64,000 bases of DNA from Eubacterium sp. (GCA_017433825.1 JAFRGL010000001.1:1-64000); one strand, 5' to 3'; positions 34,009-46,455 are shown, counted from the first letter of the stretch. The notes: generated from the sequence alone by a model not told the origin. A program made the numbers and translations.

Positions 34009-35373
34009 ATGGCAAATAATACGGCAAAAGATTTCTCCGTCGGGAAAATGTCCCGCAATATACTCTCCCAGTCCGTGCCCCTTATCGTGGCCAATCTGGT
34101 GCATCTTTTATACAACGTGGTTGACCGGATTTACATCGGCCATCTGCCGGGCATCGGCTCCCTTGCCCTTACCGGCATCGGCCTGGCATTTCCGTTAACC
34201 ACGCTGATTGCGGCCTTTACCAACCTTTTTGCCACCGGCGGAACGCCGCTTTTTTCCATTGCCAGGGGCCAGAGGAACGAAGAACGGGCAGAAAAGATCA
34301 TCGGGCAGGTTTTCTTCTGGCTGATCCTCCTGTCGGTAATACTGTTCACCCTCTGCTATACGTTTAAAAAGCCCATCCTCTACGCATTCGGTGCCAGTGA
34401 CGAATCCTTCTCCTTTGCCAATGACTATCTGAAGATCTACCTGTGCGGCACCCTTTTTGCCATGATTTCCACCGGCATGAACGGTTTTATCAACGCTTCC
34501 GGATTTCCGAAGGTCGGCATGGCCACGGTAACCATCGGCGCGCTTCTGAACATTGCACTGGACCCCCTGTTCATTTTTGTTTTCCGATGGGGTGTATCCG
34601 GCGCCGCCCTGGCCACGGTTCTGTCCCAGGCCGCTTCTTTCCTGTGGGTAATTCTCTTCTTTAAAGGAAAGAAAACCGCCTACCGTATCCGTCTTGTCCA
34701 TATGAAGCCGGACCGGCAGCTTACCGGCCGCATCTGTTCCTTAGGACTTTCCGGTTTTATCATGCAGGGCACCAACTTTGCGGTGCAGATCGTCTGCAAC
34801 ATGACGCTTCGCACCTTCGGCGGGGATCTTTACGTGGGCATTATGACCATCTTAAACTCCGTGCGTGAAATCGCCGCCCTGCCGGTTCAGAGCCTGACCG
34901 CCGGCAGCCAGCCTGTCCTGGGCTATAATTACGGCGCAAGAAAATATGCCCGGGTGCGGGAGGGCATACGCTTCTCCAGCATCACAGGCGCCGTTTATAT
35001 GGTGGCGGCCTGGATTGTGGTCATTTCCATCCCCCACCTTCTGATATCAATTTTTACCTCGGATGCGGCCATGATCGAGGCCGGCACCCGGGTTCTCCGT
35101 ATTTATTTCTTCGGCTTCCTGTTCATGGGCCTGCAGTTTTCGGCCCAGTCCAGCTTCACGGCCTTAGGCTGCGCAAAGCGTGCGGTCTTTTTCTCCATTT
35201 TCAGGAAGGTCATCCTGGTGGTGCCCTTAACCCTCCTGCTGCCTGTGCACGGCTTCGGGGTAAACGGCGTTTTCATGGCCGAGCCGATATCCAATGTCAT
35301 CGGCGGCCTGGCCAGCTTCACTGTCATGATCCTCACCCTCTACCGCACCCTGCCGAAGAAGGATGAAGTGTAA
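34009..35373 (+). CDS. MATE family efflux transporter
   Basis: This 454-residue MepA-like multidrug and toxin extrusion protein has about 12 membrane helices and the family features VVDRIYIGH and ATGGTPLFSIARGQ. It is a second, unrelated locus to the MATE gene at 22 kb. It is monocistronic and ends before the palindromic element at 35399-35551. Confidence 0.93.
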   Translation: MANNTAKDFSVGKMSRNILSQSVPLIVANLVHLLYNVVDRIYIGHLPGIGSLALTGIGLAFPLTTLIAAFTNLFATGGTPLFSIARGQRNEERAEKIIGQVFFWLILLSVILFTLCYTFKKPILYAFGASDESFSFANDYLKIYLCGTLFAMISTGMNGFINASGFPKVGMATVTIGALLNIALDPLFIFVFRWGVSGAALATVLSQAASFLWVILFFKGKKTAYRIRLVHMKPDRQLTGRICSLGLSGFIMQGTNFAVQIVCNMTLRTFGGDLYVGIMTILNSVREIAALPVQSLTAGSQPVLGYNYGARKYARVREGIRFSSITGAVYMVAAWIVVISIPHLLISIFTSDAAMIEAGTRVLRIYFFGFLFMGLQFSAQSSFTALGCAKRAVFFSIFRKVILVVPLTLLLPVHGFGVNGVFMAEPISNVIGGLASFTVMILTLYRTLPKKDEV

Positions 35374-35398
35374 GGCAGTCAGCCTGAATAATTATAAT

Positions 35399-35551
35399 TG
35401 CCCTGCACATCACGTATATATTCTGAAGGGGACATCCGCAACCCCGGCACTTTGCGATTCGTGAACGAAAGTGAGCGAGAGCATTAGTGCCGCTGGAGTG
35501 AGGACTAAGCGAAAGCGGTCCCCGGAAGAAATATACGTGATATGCAGGGCA
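35399..35551. repeat. Large multibranched palindromic intergenic element
   Basis: Outer arms TGCCCTGCACATCACGTATAT (less its last base: 35399-35418) and their complement (35531-35551) pair with one mismatch. Inside, GGGGAC with CCGC faces GCGG with TCCCC, and CGGCACT faces AGTGCCG, giving a branched fold of about 150 nt. The 20-nt stretch at 35421-35440 recurs with one change at 49789-49808. It may be a structured RNA or a mobile intergenic repeat. It has no coding capacity. Confidence 0.7.
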
Positions 35552-35565
35552 TTTTATTGTATAAT
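35537..35565 (+). promoter_or_regulatory. Candidate promoter of the flavoprotein gene
   Basis: TATAAT at 35560-35565 with GTGATA (35537-35542) 17 nt upstream. The -35 element lies inside the right arm of the palindromic element. Confidence 0.5.
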
Positions 35566-35597
35566 TAAGTAAAATGAACAGCAAGGAGAATGATCTG

Positions 35598-37148
35598 ATG
35601 TCTGAATATATTTCCCCGGATTCCAAACCGGCATCCTTTGAGATTCCTCCCTCTCCCGTCCCGGAAGACCGGATTGCCGAAACCATAAATACCGGCATTG
35701 CAGTGGCAGGCGAAGGACTGGCCGGCCTGTGCGCCGCCCTTTCCGCCCGTGAAGCCGGTGCACAAGTCGTCATTGTTACCGCCAGCAGCGGACCGGTAGG
35801 CCGCGGCGGAAGTGTTTTTGCGTCCTACAGCCGCGTCATGGCTGAACACGGCATGCCCAGGCAGGATCTCGACACCTTTTTCCTGCAGGAATTTGAGGCA
35901 AATTCCTTCCTGGTGGACCAGCGGAAATGGTACACCCTGCTGAACCGCAGCGAAGAAGCCATGAACTGGCTCATCGATATTCTGGAAAAAGAAGGCGTGG
36001 AGGCGGTGCTGGAGGACGCCAACGAGGACGACCATGACAGTCCCACCTGGCAGCCGCCCGGTACCCACGCGTTCGTGGGAAAAGGCATCACCCGGGCAGG
36101 CACGGGCATCAGCCTGGCCTTAAATGCCCTGGAGAAAACCTTCCTTGCCGCCGGGGGCAAAGTGCTGCACGGCACCCCGGCGAAGTATCTGGAAAAGACA
36201 GACGGGCGGGTAAACGCCGTCATAGCGCAAAGGCCCGACGGGGAATATGTCCGCGTGCGCGCGGAAAAAGGCGTTATCCTGGCCACCGGGGATTTCTCCG
36301 CAAACAGGGAAATGATGGCGAAATACTGTCCGAATTACGCACCGGAATTTACTTCCGCAGGGGACGATTACAATGTGGGCTTCGCCGTCAGGGGTCTTTA
36401 CAAAGGCGAAGGCCAGCAAATGGCTTTGTGGGCCGGCGCGGCCTGGCAGAAAACCAGGCCCTGTGCCGTGATGATCCAGGGAAGCCGAGCCGGCACCAGC
36501 ATGCCCTACGGCTCCCACCGGGGACTGCGGCTCAACTGCCGCGGGGAACGTTACTGCAACGAGGATATGAACGGTGCCTACACCGCGCTTACCACTTTAA
36601 GGGAGCCCGGCGGCAAAGCCTTTGCCGTCTGGGGCGCCAATTACGCCAAGGAAACCATTTTCCGCGCCCACGGCGGACGCCGTGATGGTCCGGACCTCAC
36701 GCCGGAGCAGGTTCTGGCAAACTGGGAGGACCAGGTATCGAAAGGCCAGATTGTAAAGGGGGATACCATTGAGGCCGTCCTGGAAGCACTGGGGCTTCCG
36801 GCGGAAGAATCGGTAAAAACAATCCGGCGCTACAACGAACTGTGCCGCGCCGGAAAAGATTTGGATTTTCATAAAAAGAAAAAGTATCTTCAGGAAATAC
36901 GGGAAGCGCCGTTCTACGGCTGCAGCTTAAGCGACCGTTTCTTCTTCACCGTCCTGGGCGGTCCCCGCACCAACCACAAAATGCAGATCTGCGACAAGGA
37001 CGACAATCCGATTCCCGGACTGTGGTGCGTGGGCTCCATGGTCGGCGACATGTACGCCAACTGCTATAATTTCCGTATTCCCGGCCAGAATTACGGTGCC
37101 TGTCTCACCTTCGGATATCTGACAGGAAGAGAAGCCGCGGAAGGATAA
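35598..37148 (+). CDS. FAD-dependent oxidoreductase, fumarate reductase flavoprotein-like
   Basis: This 516-residue protein has an FAD-binding Rossmann motif (GIAVAGEGLAGLCAALSARE) about 33 residues from the start and the FAD_binding_2 layout of fumarate reductase/3-ketosteroid dehydrogenase-like enzymes, with the C-terminal GLWCVGSMVGDMY segment. No signal peptide or flavinylation domain is seen. The ATG at 35598 has AAGGAG upstream; an in-frame ATG at 35574 does not. It ends 2 nt from the convergent cupin gene. The substrate is unknown. Confidence 0.88.
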   Translation: MSEYISPDSKPASFEIPPSPVPEDRIAETINTGIAVAGEGLAGLCAALSAREAGAQVVIVTASSGPVGRGGSVFASYSRVMAEHGMPRQDLDTFFLQEFEANSFLVDQRKWYTLLNRSEEAMNWLIDILEKEGVEAVLEDANEDDHDSPTWQPPGTHAFVGKGITRAGTGISLALNALEKTFLAAGGKVLHGTPAKYLEKTDGRVNAVIAQRPDGEYVRVRAEKGVILATGDFSANREMMAKYCPNYAPEFTSAGDDYNVGFAVRGLYKGEGQQMALWAGAAWQKTRPCAVMIQGSRAGTSMPYGSHRGLRLNCRGERYCNEDMNGAYTALTTLREPGGKAFAVWGANYAKETIFRAHGGRRDGPDLTPEQVLANWEDQVSKGQIVKGDTIEAVLEALGLPAEESVKTIRRYNELCRAGKDLDFHKKKKYLQEIREAPFYGCSLSDRFFFTVLGGPRTNHKMQICDKDDNPIPGLWCVGSMVGDMYANCYNFRIPGQNYGACLTFGYLTGREAAEG

Positions 37149-37150
37149 GC

Positions 37151-37672
37151 TTATTCGTCAAAGCCCACATCCACCCACAGGGGCCTTAAGCGCTCGGGAA
37201 TGGAATCGATTTCCTCCTGCGTCAGATACTCCCAGAGGAATTTCTCTGTTTTCGGATTTCCCTCCTGCACCTGCACGAATATCCAGGGCTTCCAGCACCG
37301 GTTGATGTTGAAAAAGCCGTGGGGCGTACCGCCGGGAATGCGGATGCAGCAGCTCCTGGTGATGGTAAACTTCTGCATTTCCGGCCCGAGGCAGATTTCC
37401 ACTTCTACGCCGAGGTCATAAGGATCCTCTGGATTGCTGCCGAACAGGAACATGAGTTCGTTTTCCTTGTGCATGTGGGGCGGATGGCCCACCACCCTCT
37501 GTCCGGCAGGGGGTGCCGGCACCTGGGTTTCATCGAAGGGCATATGCCAGTGCATGCTGTAGTTGCCTTCAAAGCCCGGCCGGTTGTCTATGTTGGAAAT
37601 CCATTTTACAGTATTGCCCGGCATAAACTCCTGGTTTTCGGAATAAATAATACAGTCCGAATAATCACTCAT
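37151..37672 (-). CDS. Cupin-fold protein
   Basis: This 173-residue protein has a cupin pattern: HMHKENELMFLFG gives the first metal-binding motif and RIPGGTPHGFFN the second. A second His cluster, NYSMHWHMPFD, is upstream. It is likely cytoplasmic and metal-binding. AAGGAG precedes the ATG. It is convergent with the flavoprotein gene, with only 2 nt between stops; a shared pathway is possible but not shown. Confidence 0.8.
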   Translation of the reverse strand: MSDYSDCIIYSENQEFMPGNTVKWISNIDNRPGFEGNYSMHWHMPFDETQVPAPPAGQRVVGHPPHMHKENELMFLFGSNPEDPYDLGVEVEICLGPEMQKFTITRSCCIRIPGGTPHGFFNINRCWKPWIFVQVQEGNPKTEKFLWEYLTQEEIDSIPERLRPLWVDVGFDE

Positions 37673-37706
37673 TTTTCTTCTCCTTATTTCTTTAAAGCTG
37701 CTGCCG

Positions 37707-39023
37707 TTAAACGTTCGTATTTCTGGCCAGCGCGGCGTTTTTGTAAGCCGGATCGCCGGTAACTTCCTTGATGATTTTCAGTTCCTTCGGGAAATGCACC
37801 GGGGTATCTTCCTTCTGCAGCTCGATTTCCACGATGGCCTTGTCGTCCCAGAACGGATAGACGTCGATTTCGAAATACTGGTTCTCCCAGGTCAGGCAGT
37901 ACCGGGTCTTGCGGATGGGATGCCTGGTCATGTCCGCGTCCAGCAGGCAGTTCAGGTATTCCGACTGTGTAAGCCTTCTTTCGGTTTCCACCCGTTTGAT
38001 ATCGCTGATGGGCTTCTTCACCGTTTCCACGTAAATGAAGCTGCCGTCGCTGCCCCTCTGGCGCACCCGGCGTTCTCCGCCCTCCGGCGCGTTTAAGTAT
38101 GTCTGGATGATTTCCACCTTCCGGCAGGAGGGATAAGTTTCCAGCCACCGGATATCCGGATAGGCAATCAGGAACTTGCGTTCGATTTCGAAGGGTTCCG
38201 GCTCGCCTAAGAAGCCGTCGATTTCCGCCAGAAGGCGGCGCAGCTTGTCTTCAAAATCCGTGGAATTGTCGATTACGCGAAGATGGGGATGGCCGGTCCA
38301 TACCGCTATCACTTTATCATCCAGGACGGTGGCTTCTTCAACTGTTTCCGTCCGGGCCGCATTGTTGGAAAGCGTATAGGCCTCGGCAGCGCCTTTTGCC
38401 GCGGTCACCAGATGAAATACTGCGTCATAATTATCCCGCAAATCCACTTCCGAAGCGCCCAGCTTCTGCCGCCAGGCGGCATAATCCACCGGGTCAAGAT
38501 AGGCTTTGCCGTCCATGATGCCCCTGTCGCAGACGATGAGGATTTTCGCCGCATTCATGGTTTTCGCCGCGTTTTCGAAGGCAGCCTCCTTGGCCAGCTG
38601 CAGCTTTGCCAGTTCGACCTGGAAATCCAGCACGGTGCCGCAGGTTTTGGGCGATACGCCGCCGTTTATCAGCTCGGTGGCGGTTTCCGGGATAATAAGC
38701 ACCTTATAGCCCCGGTTCTCAAAATGCTCGTAAATGCGGGTCATGGCCGTGGTCTTGCCGGCGCAGGGACCGCCGGTCAGCACAATTTTCGTGATTTCCA
38801 TCGTTTTTGTCTCCTCCCTTTTTGCCAGCAGCTCCTCCACGGAGATACCGTAGAGTGCGGAAAGGCGCCTTAAGAGCTCTGTTCCCGGCTTGGCCCTGCC
38901 GTTCTCCCACTTGGATACGGCTTTGTCGGTCACGCCCAGCCTGTCCGCCAACTCAGCCTGGGTCAGCTGCGCCTGCCTTCGAAGTTCATATAAGAAGTTT
39001 CCGAAATCATAATCGTTTTTCAT
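37707..39023 (-). CDS. XRE helix-turn-helix, P-loop kinase/NTPase and CYTH fusion protein
   Basis: This 438-residue fusion contains three recognisable domains. Residues 8-66 form an XRE-type DNA-binding helix-turn-helix. Residues 77-265 form an AAA_28/NadR-like P-loop domain with Walker A GGPCAGKT (84-91) and IVCDRG. Residues 277-435 form a CYTH triphosphate-tunnel domain with the ExExK signature EIERK (279-283). An in-frame Met75 (38799-38801) is preceded by GGGAGGAG at 9 nt, so a shorter kinase-CYTH form may also be made. The substrate is unknown; a nucleotide or vitamin triphosphate is likely. An ECF S component is encoded just upstream. Confidence 0.85.
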   Translation of the reverse strand: MKNDYDFGNFLYELRRQAQLTQAELADRLGVTDKAVSKWENGRAKPGTELLRRLSALYGISVEELLAKREETKTMEITKIVLTGGPCAGKTTAMTRIYEHFENRGYKVLIIPETATELINGGVSPKTCGTVLDFQVELAKLQLAKEAAFENAAKTMNAAKILIVCDRGIMDGKAYLDPVDYAAWRQKLGASEVDLRDNYDAVFHLVTAAKGAAEAYTLSNNAARTETVEEATVLDDKVIAVWTGHPHLRVIDNSTDFEDKLRRLLAEIDGFLGEPEPFEIERKFLIAYPDIRWLETYPSCRKVEIIQTYLNAPEGGERRVRQRGSDGSFIYVETVKKPISDIKRVETERRLTQSEYLNCLLDADMTRHPIRKTRYCLTWENQYFEIDVYPFWDDKAIVEIELQKEDTPVHFPKELKIIKEVTGDPAYKNAALARNTNV

Positions 39024-39085
39024 ATGCCTTTTTCCGTTCCGGTCGGTCTTCCTGCCGTTTTTTTTACCGGCGGGACTTTTTATTG

Positions 39086-39700
39086 TCAGTTCCGCACGGT
39101 TCTCATTTCCGCGTTTCTGTCAAAGGTCATTTTCCGAAGCTTCAGGCCGAATACCGCCGCCAGGGGCAGGGCTGCCAGCAGCACCGCCGCGTCCGCGATG
39201 AAGGCATTCATGTTTTTAAGCACCCGCACCATGAAGGGCTGCGCATACAGGAGACTTTCCGTGACGGATTTCACGCCCAGGATGCCCACAGCAGTCATCA
39301 CGATAATGACAGCAGTTGCGCCGGCCCAGATCAGGATTCTTTTTGCTTTCCTTCCGGCTTCCGCGTGTCTGTCAAATGCCGCGCTTTCCGCCGTACTGCC
39401 CGCTGCCGTCTTGCGGATGAAGGCGAAAAGCAGGCCGAGCCCCAGGCCGATGATGACGTTGCCTGCCGCCCAGCCGGGCATCCCGCGCAGGCCCCCCGTC
39501 AGCAGGCAGTAACCGATAACGCCCGCGCTTCCGGATATCACGCCGGTCACTGTGCCGAAGGCGAAGGTGCATACCTCCATGACGATATAGCCGAGACAAA
39601 GGTAATAGTTTTCAAACACCGGCACCTGCAGGCAGAAGGTGACGCAGACAAAAAGCGCCACAGCCGCAGCGGCAATACAGATTTTCTTCGTTGTATTCAT
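39086..39700 (-). CDS. Probable ECF transporter S component
   Basis: This 204-residue protein has an N-terminal hydrophobic helix, about five further membrane segments and a pattern like ECF S components (PVFENYYLCLGYIVMEV, then GSAGVIGYCLLTGG). S components bind vitamins or related small molecules. A polar cytoplasmic stretch at about 98-120 interrupts the helices. GGAGG lies 8 nt before the ATG. It lies 62 nt upstream of the HTH-P-loop-CYTH gene and behind a structured leader. The ligand is unknown. Confidence 0.65.
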   Translation of the reverse strand: MNTTKKICIAAAAVALFVCVTFCLQVPVFENYYLCLGYIVMEVCTFAFGTVTGVISGSAGVIGYCLLTGGLRGMPGWAAGNVIIGLGLGLLFAFIRKTAAGSTAESAAFDRHAEAGRKAKRILIWAGATAVIIVMTAVGILGVKSVTESLLYAQPFMVRVLKNMNAFIADAAVLLAALPLAAVFGLKLRKMTFDRNAEMRTVRN

Positions 39701-39805
39701 GTCAGGAACCTCCGTTCACTCACCGGCCGTTCCGGCCGGAATCCTTGTCCGGGACAGTTCACGCCGCCCGGTTTTACCGTTTTACGAAGGGGCCCCTCCT
39801 GATGT
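39701..39805 (-). promoter_or_regulatory. Structured leader of the ECF S component gene
   Basis: The transcript leader of about 105 nt can form CCGGCC/GGCCGG and CCGGG/CCCGG hairpins. A TCAGGA near its 5' end can pair with TCCTGA, which lies between the GGAGG site and the ATG. That layout would suit translational control by a ligand. I do not recognise a known riboswitch class. Confidence 0.4.
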
Positions 39806-39811
39806 ACTTTC

Positions 39812-39840
39812 ATTATATCCGCAAAAGTCCGCCGGTTCAA
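39812..39840 (-). promoter_or_regulatory. Promoter of the ECF S component gene
   Basis: TTGAAC (39835-39840), a 17-nt spacer and a perfect TATAAT (39812-39817) on the minus strand. The gap to the GNAT gene holds nothing further. Confidence 0.7.
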
Positions 39841-39911
39841 TATCCGGGAGGGTGAATCCCGGTAGAGATGCGGGCGGCCGGGCCTTTCTGCCCATCATTT
39901 CATGACAGAAG

Positions 39912-40442
39912 TCAGCCTTTAAAACGTCTGCATTCGCACAAAGGCATTTCCATCTCCAGGCATTCCCAGCTTCCAAAAGGCGTATCGCAGAATTCTTTCT
40001 CCGGCAGGTACGTAAAGCCCGCCTTTTCATAGCATTTCCTGGCCGGCAGGTTATCCGTAAAAACACCCAGGGAGGCGGTTTTCGCCTGCAGCACATTCTG
40101 CGCGTACATGGCCGCCTGCAGGAGCATCTGCTCACCGATACCCGTATTCCGGCGTTCCGGATCCACGATCACAAAGCCGAACCGGGCGGTTTTCACCGGT
40201 TTTCCGGGAAGAATCCGGATAAACAGATGCCCGGCCGGCGCGTCTTCCTCATCCACTGCCGTCACCGGCACAAATTCGGTATCTTCCGGTACATTCGCGT
40301 AAATCTCGTTCAGCCTGTTTTCCGGCACCGGAAACGCGCCTATCCGGTCCGCAGACCACAGATACAGCTCCTCTTCCGTTTTTACCCAGCTGCAGATAAT
40401 GTCAGCGTCCGTTTGCTGATACTGTCTTAATCGTATTTTCAT
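39912..40442 (-). CDS. GNAT family N-acetyltransferase
   Basis: This 176-residue acetyl-CoA-dependent acetyltransferase has the acetyl-CoA binding loop in RRNTGIGEQML and the C-terminal NLPARKCYEKAGF motif typical of RimI/RimJ-type enzymes. The substrate is unknown. Only a weak ribosome binding site is seen before the ATG. It is divergent from the CoA-transferase gene. Confidence 0.88.
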   Translation of the reverse strand: MKIRLRQYQQTDADIICSWVKTEEELYLWSADRIGAFPVPENRLNEIYANVPEDTEFVPVTAVDEEDAPAGHLFIRILPGKPVKTARFGFVIVDPERRNTGIGEQMLLQAAMYAQNVLQAKTASLGVFTDNLPARKCYEKAGFTYLPEKEFCDTPFGSWECLEMEMPLCECRRFKG

Positions 40443-40572
40443 TATTATATGATCTGCCTCTCATTTGCTGATTTCGATGATACCAGTATTTTCCCCGCCG
40501 TCAAGGCCGCATTTGCCGGCGTATCCTGCAGAAAGATTACAAAGAAGGCGTGTATTTTTTCATTTCCGGGAA

Positions 40573-40601
40573 TTGACTTTTTTTTCACAATAAGTGATAC
40601 T
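40573..40601 (+). promoter_or_regulatory. Promoter of the CoA-transferase gene
   Basis: TTGACT (40573-40578), a 17-nt spacer and GATACT (40596-40601). AAGGAG lies just before the ATG at 40658. Confidence 0.6.
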
Positions 40602-40657
40602 GAAAAAGCCGGATATACCGGCACCGTATTCTTAAAAATTATTATAAGGAGAATATT

Positions 40658-42004
40658 ATGGACTATAAGAAAATGTACGCGGAAAAGCTGACCACCGCGG
40701 AAAAGGCAGCTGAACTCGTTGACAGCAATATGGGCGTGGACTACGGCTGGACCACAGGCACCCCCGTGAAATGCGACGCGGCCATCGCAAAGCGTCTGCC
40801 GTCCCTGAAAAATGTGCAGTTCTTCGGCGGCATCCTTTGCTGGGAGCCGGAAATCTTCAAGATTGATAATCCCGCGGATCATTTCGTATGGAACAGCTGG
40901 CACATGAGCGGCATCGAAAGAAAAGCCATCGCCAAGGGCTTCGCTTTCTACAACCCCATGCGGTATTCCGAGCTTCCCCGCTTCTACCGTGACGAGAACG
41001 TCCACGTGGACGTGGCCTTCTTCCAGGTTGCCCCGATGGATGCCCACGGCTACTTCAACTTCGGCCCCAACGGCAGCCACATGAACGCGGTCTGCGAGAT
41101 GGCTGACAAGATCGTCGTGGAAGTCAACCAGAATATGCCCCGGTGTCTCGGCGGCTTCGAAGAAGCGGTTCATATCAGCAACGTAGACTTCATCGTGGAG
41201 GGCGACAACCCGGCCATGGGCATTATCCCCGCCCCCGGTGATCCTTCAGAAGTTGACATCGCCGTTGCGAAGCAGATCGTGCCGATGATTAAGAACGGCT
41301 CCTGCCTGCAGCTTGGTATCGGCGGCATGCCGAACGCTGTCGGCAAGATGATCGCGGAAAGCGACCTGAAAGACCTGGGCGTTCATACCGAGATGTACGT
41401 GGATGCCTTCGTGGATATCACCATGGCCGGCAAGATCAACGGCAAATACAAAAACATCGACAGGGGCCGCCAGGTATACGCTTTCGGCGCCGGCACCCAG
41501 AAGCTGTATGACTTCGTCAATGACAACCCGGCCTGCATGTCAGCACCGGTTAACTATACCAATGACGCCCGCGTTATCGCCCAGCTGGACAACTTCGTAT
41601 CCATCAACAACGCAGTGGATATCGACCTTTTCGGCCAGGCCAACGCGGAAAGCGCAGGCACCAAGCAGATTTCCGGCGCAGGCGGCCAGCTTGACTTCGT
41701 CCTCGGCGCATATCTGTCCAACGGCGGCCAGAGCTTCCTCTGCATGAGCTCCACCTTCTTCAACAAGGGAGCCGGCAAACTGGAAAGCCGCATCCGTCCC
41801 ACCCTGGCAAACGGATCCATCGTTACCGATACCCGCGCCAACCTGCAGTATCTGGTTACCGAATACGGCTGTGTATGCCTTAAAGGTCTTCCCACCTGGC
41901 AGAAGGCAGAGGCCATTATCTCCGTTGCGCATCCGGATTTCCGTGACGAGCTCATCGCCGCTGCGGAAAAGATGAACATCTGGAAACGGTCCAATAAAAT
42001 CTGA
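40658..42004 (+). CDS. but: Butyryl-CoA:acetate CoA-transferase
   Basis: This 448-residue enzyme moves CoA from butyryl-CoA to acetate, the final step of butyrate formation in many gut Lachnospiraceae. It matches that family closely: [54 protein letters not shown] and [18 protein letters not shown]. Related propionyl-CoA or 4-hydroxybutyrate CoA-transferases are a possible alternative. It stands alone; no thl, hbd, crt or bcd genes are nearby. It ends at a strong terminator. Confidence 0.9.
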   Translation: MDYKKMYAEKLTTAEKAAELVDSNMGVDYGWTTGTPVKCDAAIAKRLPSLKNVQFFGGILCWEPEIFKIDNPADHFVWNSWHMSGIERKAIAKGFAFYNPMRYSELPRFYRDENVHVDVAFFQVAPMDAHGYFNFGPNGSHMNAVCEMADKIVVEVNQNMPRCLGGFEEAVHISNVDFIVEGDNPAMGIIPAPGDPSEVDIAVAKQIVPMIKNGSCLQLGIGGMPNAVGKMIAESDLKDLGVHTEMYVDAFVDITMAGKINGKYKNIDRGRQVYAFGAGTQKLYDFVNDNPACMSAPVNYTNDARVIAQLDNFVSINNAVDIDLFGQANAESAGTKQISGAGGQLDFVLGAYLSNGGQSFLCMSSTFFNKGAGKLESRIRPTLANGSIVTDTRANLQYLVTEYGCVCLKGLPTWQKAEAIISVAHPDFRDELIAAAEKMNIWKRSNKI

Positions 42005-42042
42005 TAATCCGTAATTTTCTACTGCTAACCCCGGTAAATAAT

Positions 42043-42092
42043 AAATGAGTAGAAAAATCAGGTCTGTTTTATCCTGGTTTTTCTACTCATTT
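42043..42092. terminator. Bidirectional terminator between but and pyrG
   Basis: A 20-bp stem (arms 42043-42062 and 42073-42092, one G-U pair) with a 10-nt loop. T-runs lie outside both arms. Confidence 0.9.
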
Positions 42093-42107
42093 TTCTGTTA
42101 TCGGGTT

Positions 42108-45162
<3,055 letters not shown>

Positions 45163-45177
45163 CTTTTTAAGCCCCTC

Positions 45178-46455
45178 CTATTTCCTGATAATAATGCTGC
45201 CGCGCTCCGGGCCTACGGACACGTAGGTAATCCGGCAGCCTGCTGCCTGTTCGATATATTCCACGTAAGCCTTTGCCGTTTCGGGCAGTTCCTCCCAGGT
45301 GCGGCAGCCGGAAATATCGCAATGCCAGCCGTCAAAATACTCAATCACGGGCTTCGCTTCGTTCAGCAGTACCGGGAACGGGAAACGGTCGCAGATTTTT
45401 CCGCCAATCTCGTAATGGGTGCAGACCGGGATTTTCTCCATATAACTTAAAATATCCAGCTTGGTCAGGGCGATTTCCGTAGCCCCCTGTACCTCCACGC
45501 CGTAACGGGTGGCCACCGCGTCAAAAGGTCCGACCCTCCTGGGCCTGCCGGTTTTCGCGCCGTATTCCGCGCCGGCTTCCCTTAAAGCATCCGCTTCTTC
45601 GCCGAACATCTCGCAGACAAAGGCGCCTTCGCCCACGCAGGTGGAATACGCCTTCACGACGCCTACCACCGAATCGATTTTCGCTGCCGGGAATCCGGAA
45701 CCGACAGGCGCGTAGGCTGCCAGGGTATTGGAGGATGTGGTGAAGGGATGGATGCCGAAATCCAGGTCCCGCAAGGAACCCAGCTGGGCCTCAAACAGGA
45801 TGTTTTTGCCCTCTTTTGAAGCTTCCTTTAAGAAAAGGGAGGTATCGCAGACGTAGGGTTTGATCTTCTCACAGGCATCGGCCAGCCATTCGTCCAGCAT
45901 TTCCATGGTTACAGGCTCGGCGCCGTATACCTTCGTCAGTGTCAGGTTCTTCCATTCACAGATATCCGCCAGGTGCCTTTTCAGCTCTTCCGGATAGAAA
46001 AGCTCTCCTGCCAGAATGGTTTTCTTCTGGTATTTATCGGAATAGAAAGGAGCGATGCCCTGCCCGGTGGAGCCGAACTTCTTATCCGCAAGCCTGGCCT
46101 CTTCCAGGCCGTCAAGCTGCCGGTGCCAGGGCAGAAGCAGGCTTGCCCGCTCGCTGATCTTTAAGTTTTCCGGCGTGACCGCGACGCCTTTTTCCGTTAC
46201 TGTCTGTATCTCTGTCCACAGATTCTCCGGGTCCAGGGCAACGCCGTTGCCCAGGATATTAATGACGCCGTCCCGGAAAATGCCGGAAGGCAGCAGATGC
46301 AGGGCAAATTTGCCTTTTTCATTCACTACTGTGTGGCCGGCATTTCCGCCTCCCTGGAAACGCACCACGATATCGTAATCTTCTGTCAGGAGATCGACCA
46401 TTCTTCCTTTTCCTTCGTCTCCCCAGTTAATGCCTACTATTGCGCAGTTAGCCAT
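45178..46455 (-). CDS. purA: Adenylosuccinate synthetase
   Basis: This 425-residue GTP-dependent enzyme makes adenylosuccinate from IMP and aspartate. It has the phosphate loop GDEGKGRMVD and GGGNAGHTVV near the start. The ATG at 46455 fits the family N-terminus; the open frame extends upstream through the attenuator and is not coding there. It is the first gene of purA-purB-pyrG. Confidence 0.97.
   Translation of the reverse strand: MANCAIVGINWGDEGKGRMVDLLTEDYDIVVRFQGGGNAGHTVVNEKGKFALHLLPSGIFRDGVINILGNGVALDPENLWTEIQTVTEKGVAVTPENLKISERASLLLPWHRQLDGLEEARLADKKFGSTGQGIAPFYSDKYQKKTILAGELFYPEELKRHLADICEWKNLTLTKVYGAEPVTMEMLDEWLADACEKIKPYVCDTSLFLKEASKEGKNILFEAQLGSLRDLDFGIHPFTTSSNTLAAYAPVGSGFPAAKIDSVVGVVKAYSTCVGEGAFVCEMFGEEADALREAGAEYGAKTGRPRRVGPFDAVATRYGVEVQGATEIALTKLDILSYMEKIPVCTHYEIGGKICDRFPFPVLLNEAKPVIEYFDGWHCDISGCRTWEELPETAKAYVEYIEQAAGCRITYVSVGPERGSIIIRK

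Noticed and set aside
40445..41173. Minus-strand frame of 242 codons opposite the CoA-transferase gene
   Set aside because: It is antisense to the strongly supported but gene and contains no recognisable motif.
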